Positions 21,201-33,316 of a stretch of DNA of 64,000 bases are shown here, one piece after another. A program made the translations under genes and the position numbers. Every line of letters begins with the position of its first letter. Within the stretch, counting starts at the first letter, position 1. This stretch comes from Sisyra terminalis (taxonomy: Eukaryota; Arthropoda; Insecta; Neuroptera; Sisyridae). The stretch is taken from the NCBI GenBank assembly GCA_958496175.1, contig OY292276.1, forward strand, positions 38,742,880 through 38,806,879, in the 5' to 3' direction. The notes beneath the pieces were generated by a model. It saw only the letters and a list, made by a program, of their open reading frames with translations. It searched no databases and was not told the DNA's origin.

Positions 21201-24200
21201 TAATTCCACTGCTAATAGCCTGTTGAGTTGGAATGGATGTGCTGTTATCAGATATTAGTGCTTCACTCAAAAAATTATACTTGTATTAATCAAGAACTCA
21301 TTGATAGTTACGGAAAAATACTTTCTTGAAATATTTTTGAAATATGTAGGAAAACAGTATGAAATGAATAATTGTTTACCTGAAATTGTTTTATTATATT
21401 TGTGTATATTTTTTACAGATGTGTAGGTTAGATAAGAGCAACTTACATTAAACAAGGAAATATTTTTAACTATATACAGTGTTCTTACAAAAAATCTGAA
21501 AAAGCATTTTTTTTATTGAACTCTACAAGCTTTACAAAAAATTGATATTTGTTTATAAAAAAAGAGAATAATGAACTCTTATATCATATCAAAATATTAA
21601 ATTAAATGGTTCATTCAATTTCTAAGATATAATTTGAAATTTCAGAGATCTAAAATTTCAGGGATTTTAGTATATTTTATTAGTACGTACACATCTTTTA
21701 ATTATCATTAAAATATCATTCCAGGGCTGATAAACTATACTTACATTCCTGGACCTTTATGTTTGATAAGTAAGCGTAACTTTGTGAAGTGATTTCCAGT
21801 TATTACTGGAAACTTTTTTTCCCGAAGGATTATTTCGATTACAATTAGAATTTTCCCTTGACCTGAAAGAAGTTACACCAGGAATTACAAATGTTACTAA
21901 GGGTGAGGGTTTTTGCAAATGTTAATCTATTCTATTCAACGAGTAATAAGGAGTAGGAGGTTGAACCAAATTAACAAATGGAAACGTAATTAAAATGATA
22001 CGCTCCTTTAATTAAATATGACATGACATTTTCATCACTCGCAAAACTAGCATCGGTTTTGTAATTGAAAAAATCAAATGAAAATTTGATAGTAACAACC
22101 CCATTAAAATTTAATCTTGAAGGGACTTGAATTTTTCAAATTCTTCTCGAATTTAAATGCGCCTATTTGGGTTCGTGATTTAGCCCTCAAGCGAACAATC
22201 AGCGTTCCCTAAGCTAAATGAATATTGCGTCAGAGATGGGCATGGTATTCGTCCCGGTTGATCGTCATCAATCCCTTGGGATTCCAAAACAAATACAAAC
22301 AGATGAGAACTATAGTAGACACACGCATCATATTATACAAAACTGACCCGTGGCTAAATAATACGATCAAAATGACCATTGTCTTCAAATGCATCCGACA
22401 CTATTTTCCTCTGATTACAATTGCAAAACCTCTTTGCTGCAATGCATCTATTATCGGAAGAACAATGCATTTATTCATTTTACATTGTTGCATCTGTCCC
22501 GTTGTTCACTTCTAGATGTTTTTAATTTTAAATTAGGTTTTTAATGTATTCCTCTATGATTAAAATGACCAGAGGATATAAATGCAAAGTAAAGTCCAGA
22601 ACTGTCCGCGTATTTAGAGCTTTTAATCGGTTTAATAGCTTAATTAAAAAGTAAAGCTCCTTCTCCCTCCAAGTGCTATGTGTCTATCTTAATTTTAAAA
22701 CTATTAATTAGTGGGCATTAGATATTTATGGCGTACAAAGTTTATTACTTTGTTTGCTTTAAACGACCCCTATATCTTTTCATCTAATTTACATTCAAGC
22801 CGTATGATAAAACCTAAGTCTTGATGATAATTTGATAAATTAAACGTTTATAGACACGTTTATTTTGCACGGATGGACTAACTGGACGAGTATATAGCAG
22901 ATAAAAAGAGCATTTCAATGGAAATGGTTTAATGAAACCGTATTAAATTATTATTTGAAATACATTGCAAAAACGAAGTTAAAAGAGATTTTTTTCTCTC
23001 TAATGAAAATGGACAGACGTATTTAGGTAAATGCTATTAAATGGTATTAAATAGCCATTTAAATGGCATAGTTTTGTGCTCGAAAATGATAATACTGAAC
23101 ATTAACATTTTGTTTCGGTAAAGTAGATTTTAAAAACAGATCATTAATTTAGTAAAAGTGAAAATTCAATTACGAAACAATAATAAGTTTATGTCAAAAC
23201 AGCCACGCCATACGATTCAACTTCAATTTTGACACATTTCGCTGTTGTTTTCCCTCGTTGAAATTTTCTACTTTATTATCATTTATCGAAAAGTCACCGC
23301 GCCTTCGGTAATTACAATTGATATTTCACTGTCATTTTGCTATTTGTAATTACAACAATGACAAAATAGCATTAACTGAAGCGCTTTGATTAATTTTCTA
23401 AATGCGGTGACATTTATGTAGGAAGTGAACGGAAAAAATGTGTAATATATTATTGAACTGATGATCAAAATCACTTCTAGTGAGATCGCAATTAATCTTT
23501 TGATAAAAACCATCTTTGCAACACCCTTGTTTCAGGGATTATACTTGGGGTTGATTTTTTTTTTACTTTTATATAAATAGTTTTGTCGCCCAACGTTCTC
23601 CCTTTAATATAAATTTGCAATATGCAATAGTCCATAAATTACAATGCCTATGATAGTGTGAATTTGCGCGTCCTTCTGTTAAAGAGAGACAATTCAACCC
23701 CCAAATTCACCGCGACGCAACGCCATTTTCATCACTGCAAGGGATGTGCTTACATCCAACGTAGTGCACTGATTGTCACGTTCGTTAATTGCACGTCCAC
23801 ACATGCACAGCCTTACAAATAAACTGGACACAAATACACACATAGCCATAGTCGAGATATAATACAATTTCTGTACATTCATGTATGTTTGATACATTGT
23901 TCCACAACTGTTTCGCCATTTGTTTTATTATAAAATACACATCCACATATGCATTTCTGCCTATGCATATGTATGTACATTGCACAATACTGTAAATATT
24001 CCAATCCAAAGCATATTATTTCAATAGCATAAATAATACTAAAACGGAAAATTCTATATTTGAATTTTGAAAATTGTTTGACGAAGTTCATTAGTTTAGA
24101 AATAAAATATATGTAATTGATTCAAAAAGTGTTAGCAAAATTATCATAAATTTTATAGAATTAAGTGTTGACTATGTTGATGTTTGAGATTTTAAGTACC

Positions 24201-24451
24201 ATAATATATGATATCTATGTATACTAACTGAACCCCTGGCCAATCTATATTATAAAAGCTGTAAATAAATTAAATGACTTACAATAATAAAATATATTTT
24301 TATATTTTCAATAATATTTTTTTTATTAAATCTTATTTGCAATCTGTATACACATAAAATACATTTAGAAAAAGAGTTATTAGAGTTATTAGTTAAAATA
24401 ATATAAGACTCTTGAATTGATACAATTCAAGGGTCAAATAAAACATATTGA
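18291..24451. other. Long AT-rich region without a recognised gene
   Basis: Read on both strands; no protein family, tRNA or clear transposon was found. Blocks of higher complexity lie at 19560-19860, 22150-22520 and 23220-23430. The last holds repeated GTAATTAC homeodomain-type sites and a near-palindromic arrangement. A phrase TTGACACCCTACCCTG near 20577-20592 resembles a hAT-type right end, but no partner was found. The longest frame (22225-22515, +, 96 codons) has no domain. Confidence 0.45.
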
Positions 24452-24652
24452 TTTCTTGATGAGCGGCTCCAGCTAGCATTGGTACTCTCTAGGAATTTGG
24501 AAAGTGATCTCTCGGCCACCGACGCTTTAAACGACGAGAAGGATTTTTTAGGTTGTGTAGAGGAAAGAATTTGCATTTCTAGATTAGAATGGGAGAATAA
24601 TTTATCGTGGAATCTACTGAATCTATCAGAGATCAGTTCGAAAATAATATAA
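24452..24652 (+). other. GC-richer open segment encoding a UIM-like motif
   Basis: 66 codons are open between a TGA at 24449 and TAA at 24650, with no ATG near its start. The translation begins FLDERLQLALVLSRNLESDL, which resembles a ubiquitin-interacting motif: acidic residues, hydrophobic, then A-x3-S. The rest is acidic and mixed, ending NLSEISSKII. The segment is visibly less AT-rich than its flanks, as expected for an exon or a decayed coding remnant. A possible donor AAG|GTAGGT lies just after the stop. A frame of this length is not statistically rare here, so composition and the motif are the main support. The gene of origin is not recognised. Confidence 0.3.
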
Positions 24653-24872
24653 GGTAGGTTAAGATCTTTGTGAATTACTTCATTTGTGACATAATAATAA
24701 AATAGGTTTTCTTTTTATAAAACACATGTTATTTAATGTAACAGATACTATAGATACTCTTATTGATTTCCTGGTACTTACGGTTAAAGCATACCATTCA
24801 TGATTATTGAAAATACCAGTAGTCTACTAATTTTCACTATTGAATATAATTAAGTTACTTACTAATTACATA

Positions 24873-25584
24873 CTCAAGGATGGCAAATTCAAATGTTATT
24901 ACCAGCAGAGTTATCAGAAAAAAATTTCGTAGTAACTTTGAGGTAGTTTAATTACTTTAAAGTAGCTAAGGTAGTCTATTTTAGTTTCTTTATTTTTTTT
25001 TGGCAAATAACTAATATTTTAGATACTTTTTAAAAGGGGCTGTATCTTGTAAGTTACAAAATATATTAGATACCGAAAAGTAACTCAGATACCAAGATAC
25101 CGATAGATTAGTTACAGAATTTTAATTTGTTTTGAACTATAATATTCACTTTCTACCTCTTACGTTAATTTTCCATCGTTTTAAAAGTGTGTTGTGTCTA
25201 AAGGGGATTTATCTTCATTCTGTCTACATACTTTCCTTTTTCCTTAATTAATGAAAATAAGAATTAAATATTATCTGATTACCTATAACAACTATACCTA
25301 ATATGGTTCAAGACTTAGTACAGTCATAGTATCCTAAATAATTTAAAAAGTATAATTTTAAGTATCTTAAAAAGTAAATTATCTAGCATCTAGACATTTT
25401 CCTAAAATATCTTTGGCAGCTCTGATTACGAGCTACTTTGGAAATGTATCATAGCTCCGTGGGCAACATAATAAATTATAAATTTTCTTATTAGATTTAG
25501 ATAGTAAACCTTAGTAGAACTTTTTAAGTAAAACTTAGTATCGGTTCTCACCGCGACCCGCGGATCGTGCGGTTGCCATCCCTG
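24873..25584. mobile_element. Possible outer hAT-like element carrying a nested MITE
   Basis: The left end CAAGGATGGCAA (24873-24884) and the right end TTGCCATCCCTG (25573-25584) are inverted repeats with one mismatch, CAG-type like hAT termini. Without the nested MITE the element would be roughly 185 bp. The right terminus includes an unusual GC-rich stretch (CGCGACCCGCGGATCGTGCGG, about 25552-25572). The flanking eight bases do not match well, so the boundary pairing is tentative. Confidence 0.4.
24906..25424. mobile_element. hAT-type MITE with 8-bp target duplication
   Basis: 519 bp. The left terminus is CAGAGTTATCAG; the right terminus reverse-complemented is CAGAGCTGCCAA. It is flanked by ATTACCAG (24898-24905) and ATTACGAG (25425-25432), an 8-bp duplication with one difference. 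The interior is rich in AGATAC and GTATC words, with ACTTTAAAGT and TTTTAGATACTTTTTAAAAG blocks. No transposase frame. Another arm of the same family, inverted, lies at 26050-26215. It sits inside the tentative outer element 24873-25584. Confidence 0.7.
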
Positions 25585-26049
25585 TACTAATAATCCCCAT
25601 TTTTCTATTATCTCTAGAATTTATCAATTACGCTAAATATAAATACCGATTCATACAACCAAAAATATTCTTTTAGTTTTTATATTTCTGTCAATAAAAA
25701 TGATGAAATAGGATCTGTTTAAGTTCACTTCGATTTTTCTTCATAATTCAGGATTAAAAAAATAATTTATTATTAACCTTTTTCGTGAAACATTGAAAAC
25801 ACATCTCTTAGCAACTCACAGTTCTTTCGTTGTGCCTGTTGTGACTTACTTCTAAAATATACATAGTTAAATTAAGTGTTAAGAAAAATCGTTTTATTTC
25901 TGAAAATATCGATTTTAGCGCAAAAATTTATTAACTTAGGAAAAATGAAAGAATATAAAGCTAAGCCCTTGTAAAAACTACAAACTTAAAATTGTATAGA
26001 AGATTCATATAAGAGGTATAAATAGAATCTTATGGGATAAAAGAAAATA

Positions 26050-26215
26050 AAACTCTATATTTAATCTATCGGTATCAAAGACATTTTTTAAGTTACAAGT
26101 TTCTTTTAAAAGGTATCTAAAATAATAATTACTTTTTGTCAAAAAATATAGGAACTAAGATATAATTTTTTAGATACTTTAAAGTATCTAAGGTTCATTT
26201 TTATGACAACTCTGC
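26050..26215. repeat. Solo inverted arm of the 24906 hAT MITE family
   Basis: Reverse-complemented, this block begins CAGAGTTGTCA and runs through TTAGATACTTTAAAGTATCT, TTTTAGATACCTTTTAAAAG, GTAACTT and GATACCGATAGATTA. These are in the same order as the left arm of the element at 24906-25120. The matching opposite end with a target duplication was not found, so it is a truncated copy or part of a larger foldback arrangement. Confidence 0.55.
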
Positions 26216-26218
26216 AGG

Positions 26219-28210
26219 ACATATAGAGTAATAAACTGAACCATATTAATGTATGTATGCATATCTTCATATATTGGCACTATATAGAAAAAGATGTGTT
26301 CTTAATTATAATCTCTTTACGTAGTTTTGGAAATAAGTAATTAATATTATCAAGTATTAAAACTTTATAAGTATTTTGCATGATTTGATATAATCAAGAC
26401 TGACTTTATTTAGAACTTCCCAAAAGAAAAGTTGAAAAATACAATTTTTTGATCGAAAGCTTAAAGAGTGATTTATTGATTTGTTGAAATTTTCTAATTC
26501 ACAATGTATTTATTATATCAATTAACATTGAAAATCTTTTGAACAATTTTGACAATAAAAATCAACAGAATGAACTCTTATTTGTTATCAAAAATAATTT
26601 ATAACGACCGAGTTACAATCGATAATTTTTTAAACAATTATTCTTCCATTAAGAAATGATTTCCTATAATCTTTTATAGGCTACATTTTTCAATTTTCAT
26701 TTAAAATTTCGTGCAGTAAAAGTTTTATTATGTTTTGATTTTCCAAAATGTAATACTTAAACAAGCTTTCAAAATTAGTAGCATTGACATTGATTTATCA
26801 ACCGATAGAATTAATATACTATATTAAAATAGAATTTTAATTTACCTTAAAAAAATTTTTTTCCAGAGTGTATTTAATTTGATTTATATTTCCTTTGATG
26901 TAATTAATCAAATTTTGTTTTAAATACAATGAAGAAAGGTATAATTCTCCTTTAAAATATTTTCTTAGTAAAAAAATCTCCCTCAGTAAATAATAGGAAT
27001 TAGTCATTAAGAAACTGAAGCATTTCTTGAAAATATCGAAATCAAAAAATTTTGCACGGAAATTATTGTCCTGTATGAAAAAATGCTTAATATTGTGTTC
27101 AATAAATGTAAGTTATCAACTGCATACAAACCTTAATGATAAGAATCGAATGTACCTATTGTTCAATTCTTCAATGTTTATTGGCTTTACATTTTTGAAA
27201 TTGTATGTTCTTATTCATCAATTATATTTTCAATTAACTTTCTAACTACAACGAAAGGTGAATGAACTTTTATTTTTTTCCTTTTATTTATTCTATTTAA
27301 AAATCTATAAATAAAATTGTATGTGGTAGAATTTTGAAGTATTAAAATTGATTGAATGCTGTCAATTGTGTACCATAACAACCAAATTAACAATGTAAGG
27401 TAATTAACTTATACTGTTGATTTTGAAGCTTCTTTATTAATATATTAATGAAATTCGAAGTTTAAATATGATCACAAATTATATAAATAAGGAATATATC
27501 TAATGAGAGTGGACAAAAAACAATTTTTTGATGTCTCAACGTTTGAGATTTTCATCTCACATTTCAAATCTACGACTTAATTCATTTCCCTTATGGACAT
27601 AGGATTAGTAACCTTAGCTACCAAACAATTATAGTAATGTAAAGGTTGAAGATTTATAAACACAATATACGACAAAAGAAACATCCGAAGACTTAGGAAA
27701 CAAAGGGAATATAACAAAGAAAATCAAACACAGTATATAGGCACATATATCAGCGAAGTTCCTGATACTTAATTTATAAGTAAAAATTCATGAATTTTAT
27801 TTTAATGTTTTTTTGTTGAAATCAATTTTCTTTGGAAGATTAGGTTCTGTTACAAAATTTTCCATGTTGACATTTAGTTTTGTTGAACAAAAAAATAAAG
27901 AAGACACATTGACGTTGGAGTTTCTCGATTGTCAATGACAGAGATACAAAGCAATCAAGCGCTATCCAATATTATTATGAAATCGTTGTCTCGAATTCCA
28001 TTATGTAATACGATATGGTTGCGAACATTATTTACTCTCTGATATGGGTGAAATAAGACGGATGCCTTTTCTGCCATATATTCCATTTTGGTTCAAACTG
28101 CTTTATTATTGATATGATTTTTGTGCCCCAGATCTTTTCTAATAACATTTTTATTAAAGTTTTTCAAACCGATTTAAATTTATGCCGAAGCTTTATTTTA
28201 TTTTGCATTT
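26219..28210. other. AT-rich DNA, nothing identified
   Basis: Both strands were scanned; no gene or element was recognised. The frame 27027-27245 is AT-driven without a domain. The block 27900-28110 is of slightly higher complexity. Confidence 0.5.
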
Positions 28211-28345
28211 TTTATTATTTGCTATCACTTTATAACTAGGTACTAAGGTTTTTAGCGACTCTAGCGTTAATAAAAATACGTAATCAAGAAAAATTGAAAA
28301 TTTGCTCGATACGAGGATCGATCCCCACACTGACTATTGACTTTG
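28211..28345 (-). mobile_element. tRNA-derived SINE, copy 2
   Basis: On the minus strand the B-box-like GATCGATCCTCGTATCGAGC is followed by the family body: AAATTTTCAATTTTTCTTGA, TTACGTATTTTTATTAACGC, TAGAGTCGCTAAAAACC and GTTATAAAGTGATAG. The tRNA-like head upstream of the B box is poorly preserved. Confidence 0.65.
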
Positions 28346-28559
28346 ACTATCCACAGTTTTGAAAACATCTAATTTATAGAAATATTCAGAAGTAAATAAC
28401 ATTAATTTACTTTGAACTTTAAACCAAACTAATTTTTATCAAACTTATTAAATCTATAAGATATAAAAATATTTTTTTTTTGTTGTTTTTATTAGCACAG
28501 TCGCTGTGATTAACTGAAAGTGATTCTGAACTCTTTGTTTTTAAAACTATAGATTACAG

Positions 28560-28725
28560 AATACTCTTTTGATAACTAATGGATAGATAGACCAAATCCT
28601 TAAGGTACCAATTTAACAGATTAAAATTTACCTGTTAAATAAATCCTATATATTTATCTTAAGTGAAATACGAATGTTTTCTCTATTCTCTCCGATTTTT
28701 GGATAAAATATTATCTGGATGATCA
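28560..28725 (+). repeat. Interspersed repeat family B, copy 1 (unclassified)
   Basis: It contains GGATAGATAGACCAAATCCT, TAAGGTACC, AGATTAAAATT and an AAATACGAATGTTTTCTCTAT block, then GGATAAAATATTATCTGG. The order and words match the two inverted arms at 54750-55155 and the short copy at 34145-34200. No coding capacity or clear termini. It is probably a MITE family. Confidence 0.45.
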
Positions 28726-28879
28726 ATGCCACTATCTAGAAGAAAAAATATTGATCCTAATTGTAAAAAAAATATTTTTATAATCAACTTTCGTTTTTAT
28801 TTAGTACTATCAGACAACACTTTAAAAGAACTTTCACGGATGACACGGTTATCATGGCTGCTTACTTCAATAATGGTCA

Positions 28880-29290
28880 CTCTGTCACTCGAAACTAGAG
28901 ATGAGAAAAAATAATCGATTATGGAAAAAATCGATTATTTCTTCTATAAAAATTGATGTTACTAATCGATTTTAGTTTTACAAAGTATCGATTAAGTTAG
29001 AACCAGTTTTTTTTACTTTGTACTTATGACTGTTGGTAATTATTAATAATGATAGATATTTCATTAATGACTTTCAACTCATCACTTATTCACTATTATA
29101 TATAGAAGAAAAAAAAGCTGGTATTCTTTCAAATAATAAAAAAAAAGTCATTCTTCCCAAATCCACTATTATTGAAAAAAGGAGAATTGATTTTTCCTTC
29201 TCAATATCTTATCGCCACTCAGTTTATGTAGTACCACATGAATCTACAAAGTGCATTGGTAAAACAAATGGAAGGTACCCATAAATGGCA
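28880..29290. other. AT-rich block with four clustered ATCGAT sites
   Basis: ATCGAT occurs at 28914, 28930, 28965 and 28987; the first two are within TAATCGATTA-type palindromes. The preceding CTAGAGATGAGAAAA phrase resembles a hAT-type left end with ATCGATTA subterminal repeats, but no partner end was found. The frame 29033-29284 (83 codons) has no recognised domain. Confidence 0.35.
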
Positions 29291-29301
29291 TTAAGTCGGT
29301 G

Positions 29302-29830
29302 TTGGCCACTTTTACATTTAAAAAAGGAGTATGCTTTTCGGTCATCCTAAGCGTCATCGAAATTTTTGCGTCTGACCATGTAAAATATCTTGAATCAACC
29401 TAGACAAAAAACTCCCATGGAAACACCATATAACCCGAAGAAGAAAAGCAATCTTTAATAAATTAAAAAAAATTACTAGTTATTGGGAAGACATTCTAAC
29501 CTTACCCAAGACGATATAAACAAAACAGTAATAATCCGAATCTGGAAAAACAACATTGAGCTTAGGGGTTCTGCTAGTAAATTTAGTTTAAAAAGTTTAG
29601 AACGAGTCCAATAAAAAATGCTTAGACAACTGGTAGATGTTCCATAGTAACGAATGAGGTATTACGAACTGATCTATAAGCTCCAACAGTAGCCAGCAAA
29701 GTTGTGACCTGGACCTCCAAATATTTCGATACATTGCATCAACACCCCAATCTATTGATAAAACTTACCTTACTGCCTCAAAGGTGCCTCGTGACTCACA
29801 TATAGCACTTCAATGGTAGTATATTCTATT
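29302..29830 (+). pseudogene. Degenerate Jockey-clade LINE 3' end
   Basis: In changing frames the + strand reads TFKKGVCFSVIL, DHVKYL, then DKKLPWKHHITRRRKAIFNK, matching the VKYLGxxLDxKLTWxxHI segment of Jockey RT. Next comes a degraded SASKFSLKSLERVQ.KMLRQLVDVP, for SASNSNIEILQRFQ..LR. The end reads VTNEVLRTDL.APTVASKVV and YFDTLHQHPNLLIK, the Jockey C-terminus. Many stops and shifts are present. It differs from the intact element at 11727, so it is another, older Jockey family. Confidence 0.75.
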
Positions 29831-32735
29831 ATTCCAGATTCTTACCATCAAAATGAATAAAAGTACTGCGATTCTGATAACTAGTTCCTGGATTAACAAA
29901 AATCATTACTTTAATTTTGTTAACAATACTTGTACTTATTGTCTTCCACTATTAAAACACTTGACATAACAATTTCATTATTGTAACATAAAATTTCGAT
30001 ATCATATTCATCGCTTCTACAATGATGATATTAGAATAAAAAATATAAAAAGATTTATATCTTTTTTTATTGGTTTAGTAACTAATGGATTATTTTTATA
30101 GTTGACCATCTACATTTTTTTTTTGATATTGTTGATCGATTTAAATTTGATAATAGTTTTTGTGCTGATATTATCTGTAATTTAATATGATTTTTTTTCA
30201 GTAACCGAATTCCTAAGAAGATTTAAGAGTTTTTAATAGTTACAATTGAAAGAAAAACAGAGCTTATAGAGAAAAGTAGTTTTCTAATATGTCGGAGACA
30301 TATCTTTTTTTCTACTCAAATATCATTCCGTTTTTGGTGTTCTTTCAAAAAGGTTTTTTGTATTGTATTATGAAAGTAAATATTTCTAATTTTATTAATT
30401 TTTTACCAAAAAAAAGCTTGAAAAAGTTACATAAAAATAATTATTCGGCTTGCCAGAAATATTTCCATTTGAAGAATTTAAAATTAAAAATGTAATTCTA
30501 TTGTTATAGATTTTAATTTACGAAAATTATATTTTCTCCCGCCTCGAAAATTCATTTTTTTGTAAGTGGAAAAAGTTTTGTAACTGAATGGATTATGTAT
30601 TATTATAATACGTAGGATATCGGAGAATCGTCGAGGCGAATAAGAAATAAAGTTTTGTTTGTGAAAATGATTTCCTCTTTAAAAATAAACTCTCGAACGA
30701 CTTGAAACTCTTTCGCTTTGTTTGAATGGGAATCGAAATGAGAGTTTGTTCTAAATGAGAGCTAACGAGGGATAAGAAATGAGAATGTCGGGTTTACGTC
30801 ACCATATTAAAAAGAAAATCTCAAACAAAATTTTATATTTAGGTTCCGAACACGATTGAGGAAATTAGTGTTTTTTTTTCAAACAATAATCGATTTATGA
30901 CAGATTTATTTTAAGCCTTTCCATTATCACGATTGATGGAAAACTAACTAGAATTTTCTTATTGCCGCGTCAAGATTTAAAAATTGAGGGAAAGATGAAC
31001 TGATAAATCCGGGATAAAATAAACGGCGACATCATCACATGTTGTTTCAGCGACGGTTTTCTCCTCTGCATTTTCCAAGCTTAAAACAAAGAGTTCGAAA
31101 GCGCCAAGTTAAATGGCTTGGTATTAATGTGGTTACATATCCCTTATCGTATCAAAGCTCTCGACTCTATCTAAACACGAGCTTTTTATTTACACAAATA
31201 AATATTTTCTGTTCACAATTGGTCAGTTTTGGAAATTAAAATGAAAAAAAGAAACCCAATGAATGGAGGATCGCATTTCGTCGGATGTTCCGTGGAAATA
31301 ATTGCCAATCAAAAATAGCCGAAAGCCAATAAAGTGAACACGACACAAAAGAGTAGAGGGACATACGAGTTAAACGAAAATAACGAAAAGGCCTAAATAA
31401 ATGTAGAAAAATGAGATGACAAAGGATATCACAACAAATAAAGCAAGAGGCCAAATGTGATATGTTAAGGATCATTACATCCTCTATATCAAGTTTCTAA
31501 TGACGACAAGAATTGCATGAAATAAATTTCGTTGACAAGAAAAACAAATAGATGCGTGCGCACGGAGAAGGAATGCATTTCCGGGTCGTTTCCGTGGTAA
31601 TATGATCGTTAAATAACAATCAAAAAGTTCCGGTCCTTGAGCTATTGACTCATTTTTAGTCCTCGAAACCACAACTGTTCACAAATAATTGTTTTTTTTT
31701 TATAATTTTACAATTTTTCCGGTTTGTAAATGGTGAAAATAAATGCACATTTATATATGTTTACACTGTTAATGTTCGACTACATTATTAATCAAGGCAG
31801 AATGAAATATCGATTGTTTTATTGGACAGAAAAAAATTATAACATTAGTAGTCGGGCATATTGCATATGTTTATAAAAGTTAATAAAAAAAAAGGGTGGT
31901 TGAACACCATTGCGTGATAACTTGATAAATAGAGTAAAAAGAAAATATTACTGTCGTATTATATGGCAAATAGCTCGTTTTCTTTTGGCGACTTTACAGA
32001 AAAGAATTGCAATTATTATAATTATTAAGTATTATGTCGATATAACATTAAACGACTTCTTTAATAAAATAGAAATTGACCTAAAATTAAAAAACGTTTT
32101 TTCAATTCATTACATTTTTAAGCTATTAAATGAAAATCAAACATTCAATTTAATTTTAATTTTTTTTCGATTTGCAGTTTTCCAATAAATAAGCGATTAA
32201 ACATAAAACGAGTAAAAAATTGCGCCACCTTTCACGAACAATATGAACTATTTTAAAAGTTGAATGCATTTAAATTGGTATACAATAGGTGGATATGAAT
32301 TCACTTATTTATTTACACACATGTGACAAACAAATATTCTTTATTATATTTTATTCGATTTTTTTTGTTAAAATTTTATACGTTTACGAACAAAGAAACG
32401 CTAATTCATGATTACTCATATTTCTTATAGTCGTTGAACCCTTTTGTTCTCATTGGAATTTACGTTCGTAATAAAAGTTCCATGTATGTAATATTGAACG
32501 TTCAGTAGGATGTATAAGATTTATTTTTCAATTTCAAATACTCTTTAATAATTAAAATTGCTTTTCAAAATGCTACTTTTTGATTGTAATGTTGAAACGT
32601 TTGTATTCGATGAAAAATTGTTCAAAGGTTTTATGCCAAATTATTAATTTGCACATTAATGAAAATTTATTTCACCATAACTTCAAGTAGAACTAATAAA
32701 ATAATTTGAGTTTTTCCATATTAAATGAGAGATAT
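29831..32735. other. AT-rich DNA without a recognised gene
   Basis: No gene, RNA or element was identified. The 30540-31700 part is of somewhat higher complexity, with several mixed-composition blocks but no family match. Frames at 30289-30495, 31039-31239, 31236-31475 and 31910-32188 have no domain and no supporting context. Confidence 0.45.
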
Positions 32736-32905
32736 GCCTGGTAGTTAAGGTTGCCGTTTTAAAACCGGTAGGTGTTGGGTTCGAATCTCGTATCGCGCAT
32801 TGTATCGATATTTCTCGATTTACGGATTTTATTAACCCTACAGTCACTAAAGACCATGGTAGTTATAGAGCGACGGAAAAAAGTAATAACGAAAATTAGA
32901 AAAAT
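32736..32905 (+). mobile_element. tRNA-derived SINE, copy 3 (best B box)
   Basis: The head CCTGGTAGTTAAGGTTGCCG matches the tRNA A-box region. It is followed by TTTAAAACCGGTAGGT and the B box GGGTTCGAATCTC. The family body comes next: CGTATCGCGCATTG, TATCGATATTTCTCGATTTA, CGGATTTTATTAACCC, ACAGTCACTAAAGACCATGG and TAGTTATAGAGCGACGG. It is the most tRNA-like copy, but it lacks cloverleaf arms and has a non-tRNA body, so it is not a functional tRNA. Confidence 0.75.
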
Positions 32906-32995
32906 CAACGTTCAGTAGTTCAAACTGTATACTAGACTGAATTGTAATATTTTAACGCGTGTTTTAAATATTAAATAATTGTTTTTGTTTAAATA

Positions 32996-33316
32996 ATATA
33001 CAAAATATATTGTGTTTTTATTTATGTAATTTAATTTACAAAAATAAACTATAAACATAAATGTGAACAAAAACATAAACAAATGTATTTTGGCATATTA
33101 CCCTTATAAATATTTCCTGACTCATCACATTGCAGTTACGGAGCAATTCAATACTACTTAATGACTACTGATGAAGCTTGCTTGGCAATGGAAATACCTA
33201 TCTGTGCAATACGTCAGTAATTCATTTGTTTGAACTTTTATTCAATTTACGTTTATAGTTTATTTTTTAAAATTACTATTTTACATAAATAAAACCACAA
33301 TATATTTTAAATATTG
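32996..33316. repeat. Long foldback: 90-bp imperfect inverted arms around a 137-bp centre
   Basis: The left arm (32996-33085) and the right arm (33223-33316, reverse-complemented) align over nearly their full length. Shared blocks include AAAATATATTGTG, TTTTATTTATGTAA, AAAATAAACTATAAAC and AACAAATG. The centre is unrelated and of higher complexity. No coding capacity. The layout suggests a MITE with long inverted termini or a foldback element. It lies directly after SINE copy 3. Confidence 0.65.

Noticed and set aside
32736..32800. Possible tRNA gene with a good B box
   Set aside because: No cloverleaf acceptor or anticodon arms could be formed, and the sequence continues into a body shared with four other copies, so it is a SINE head.
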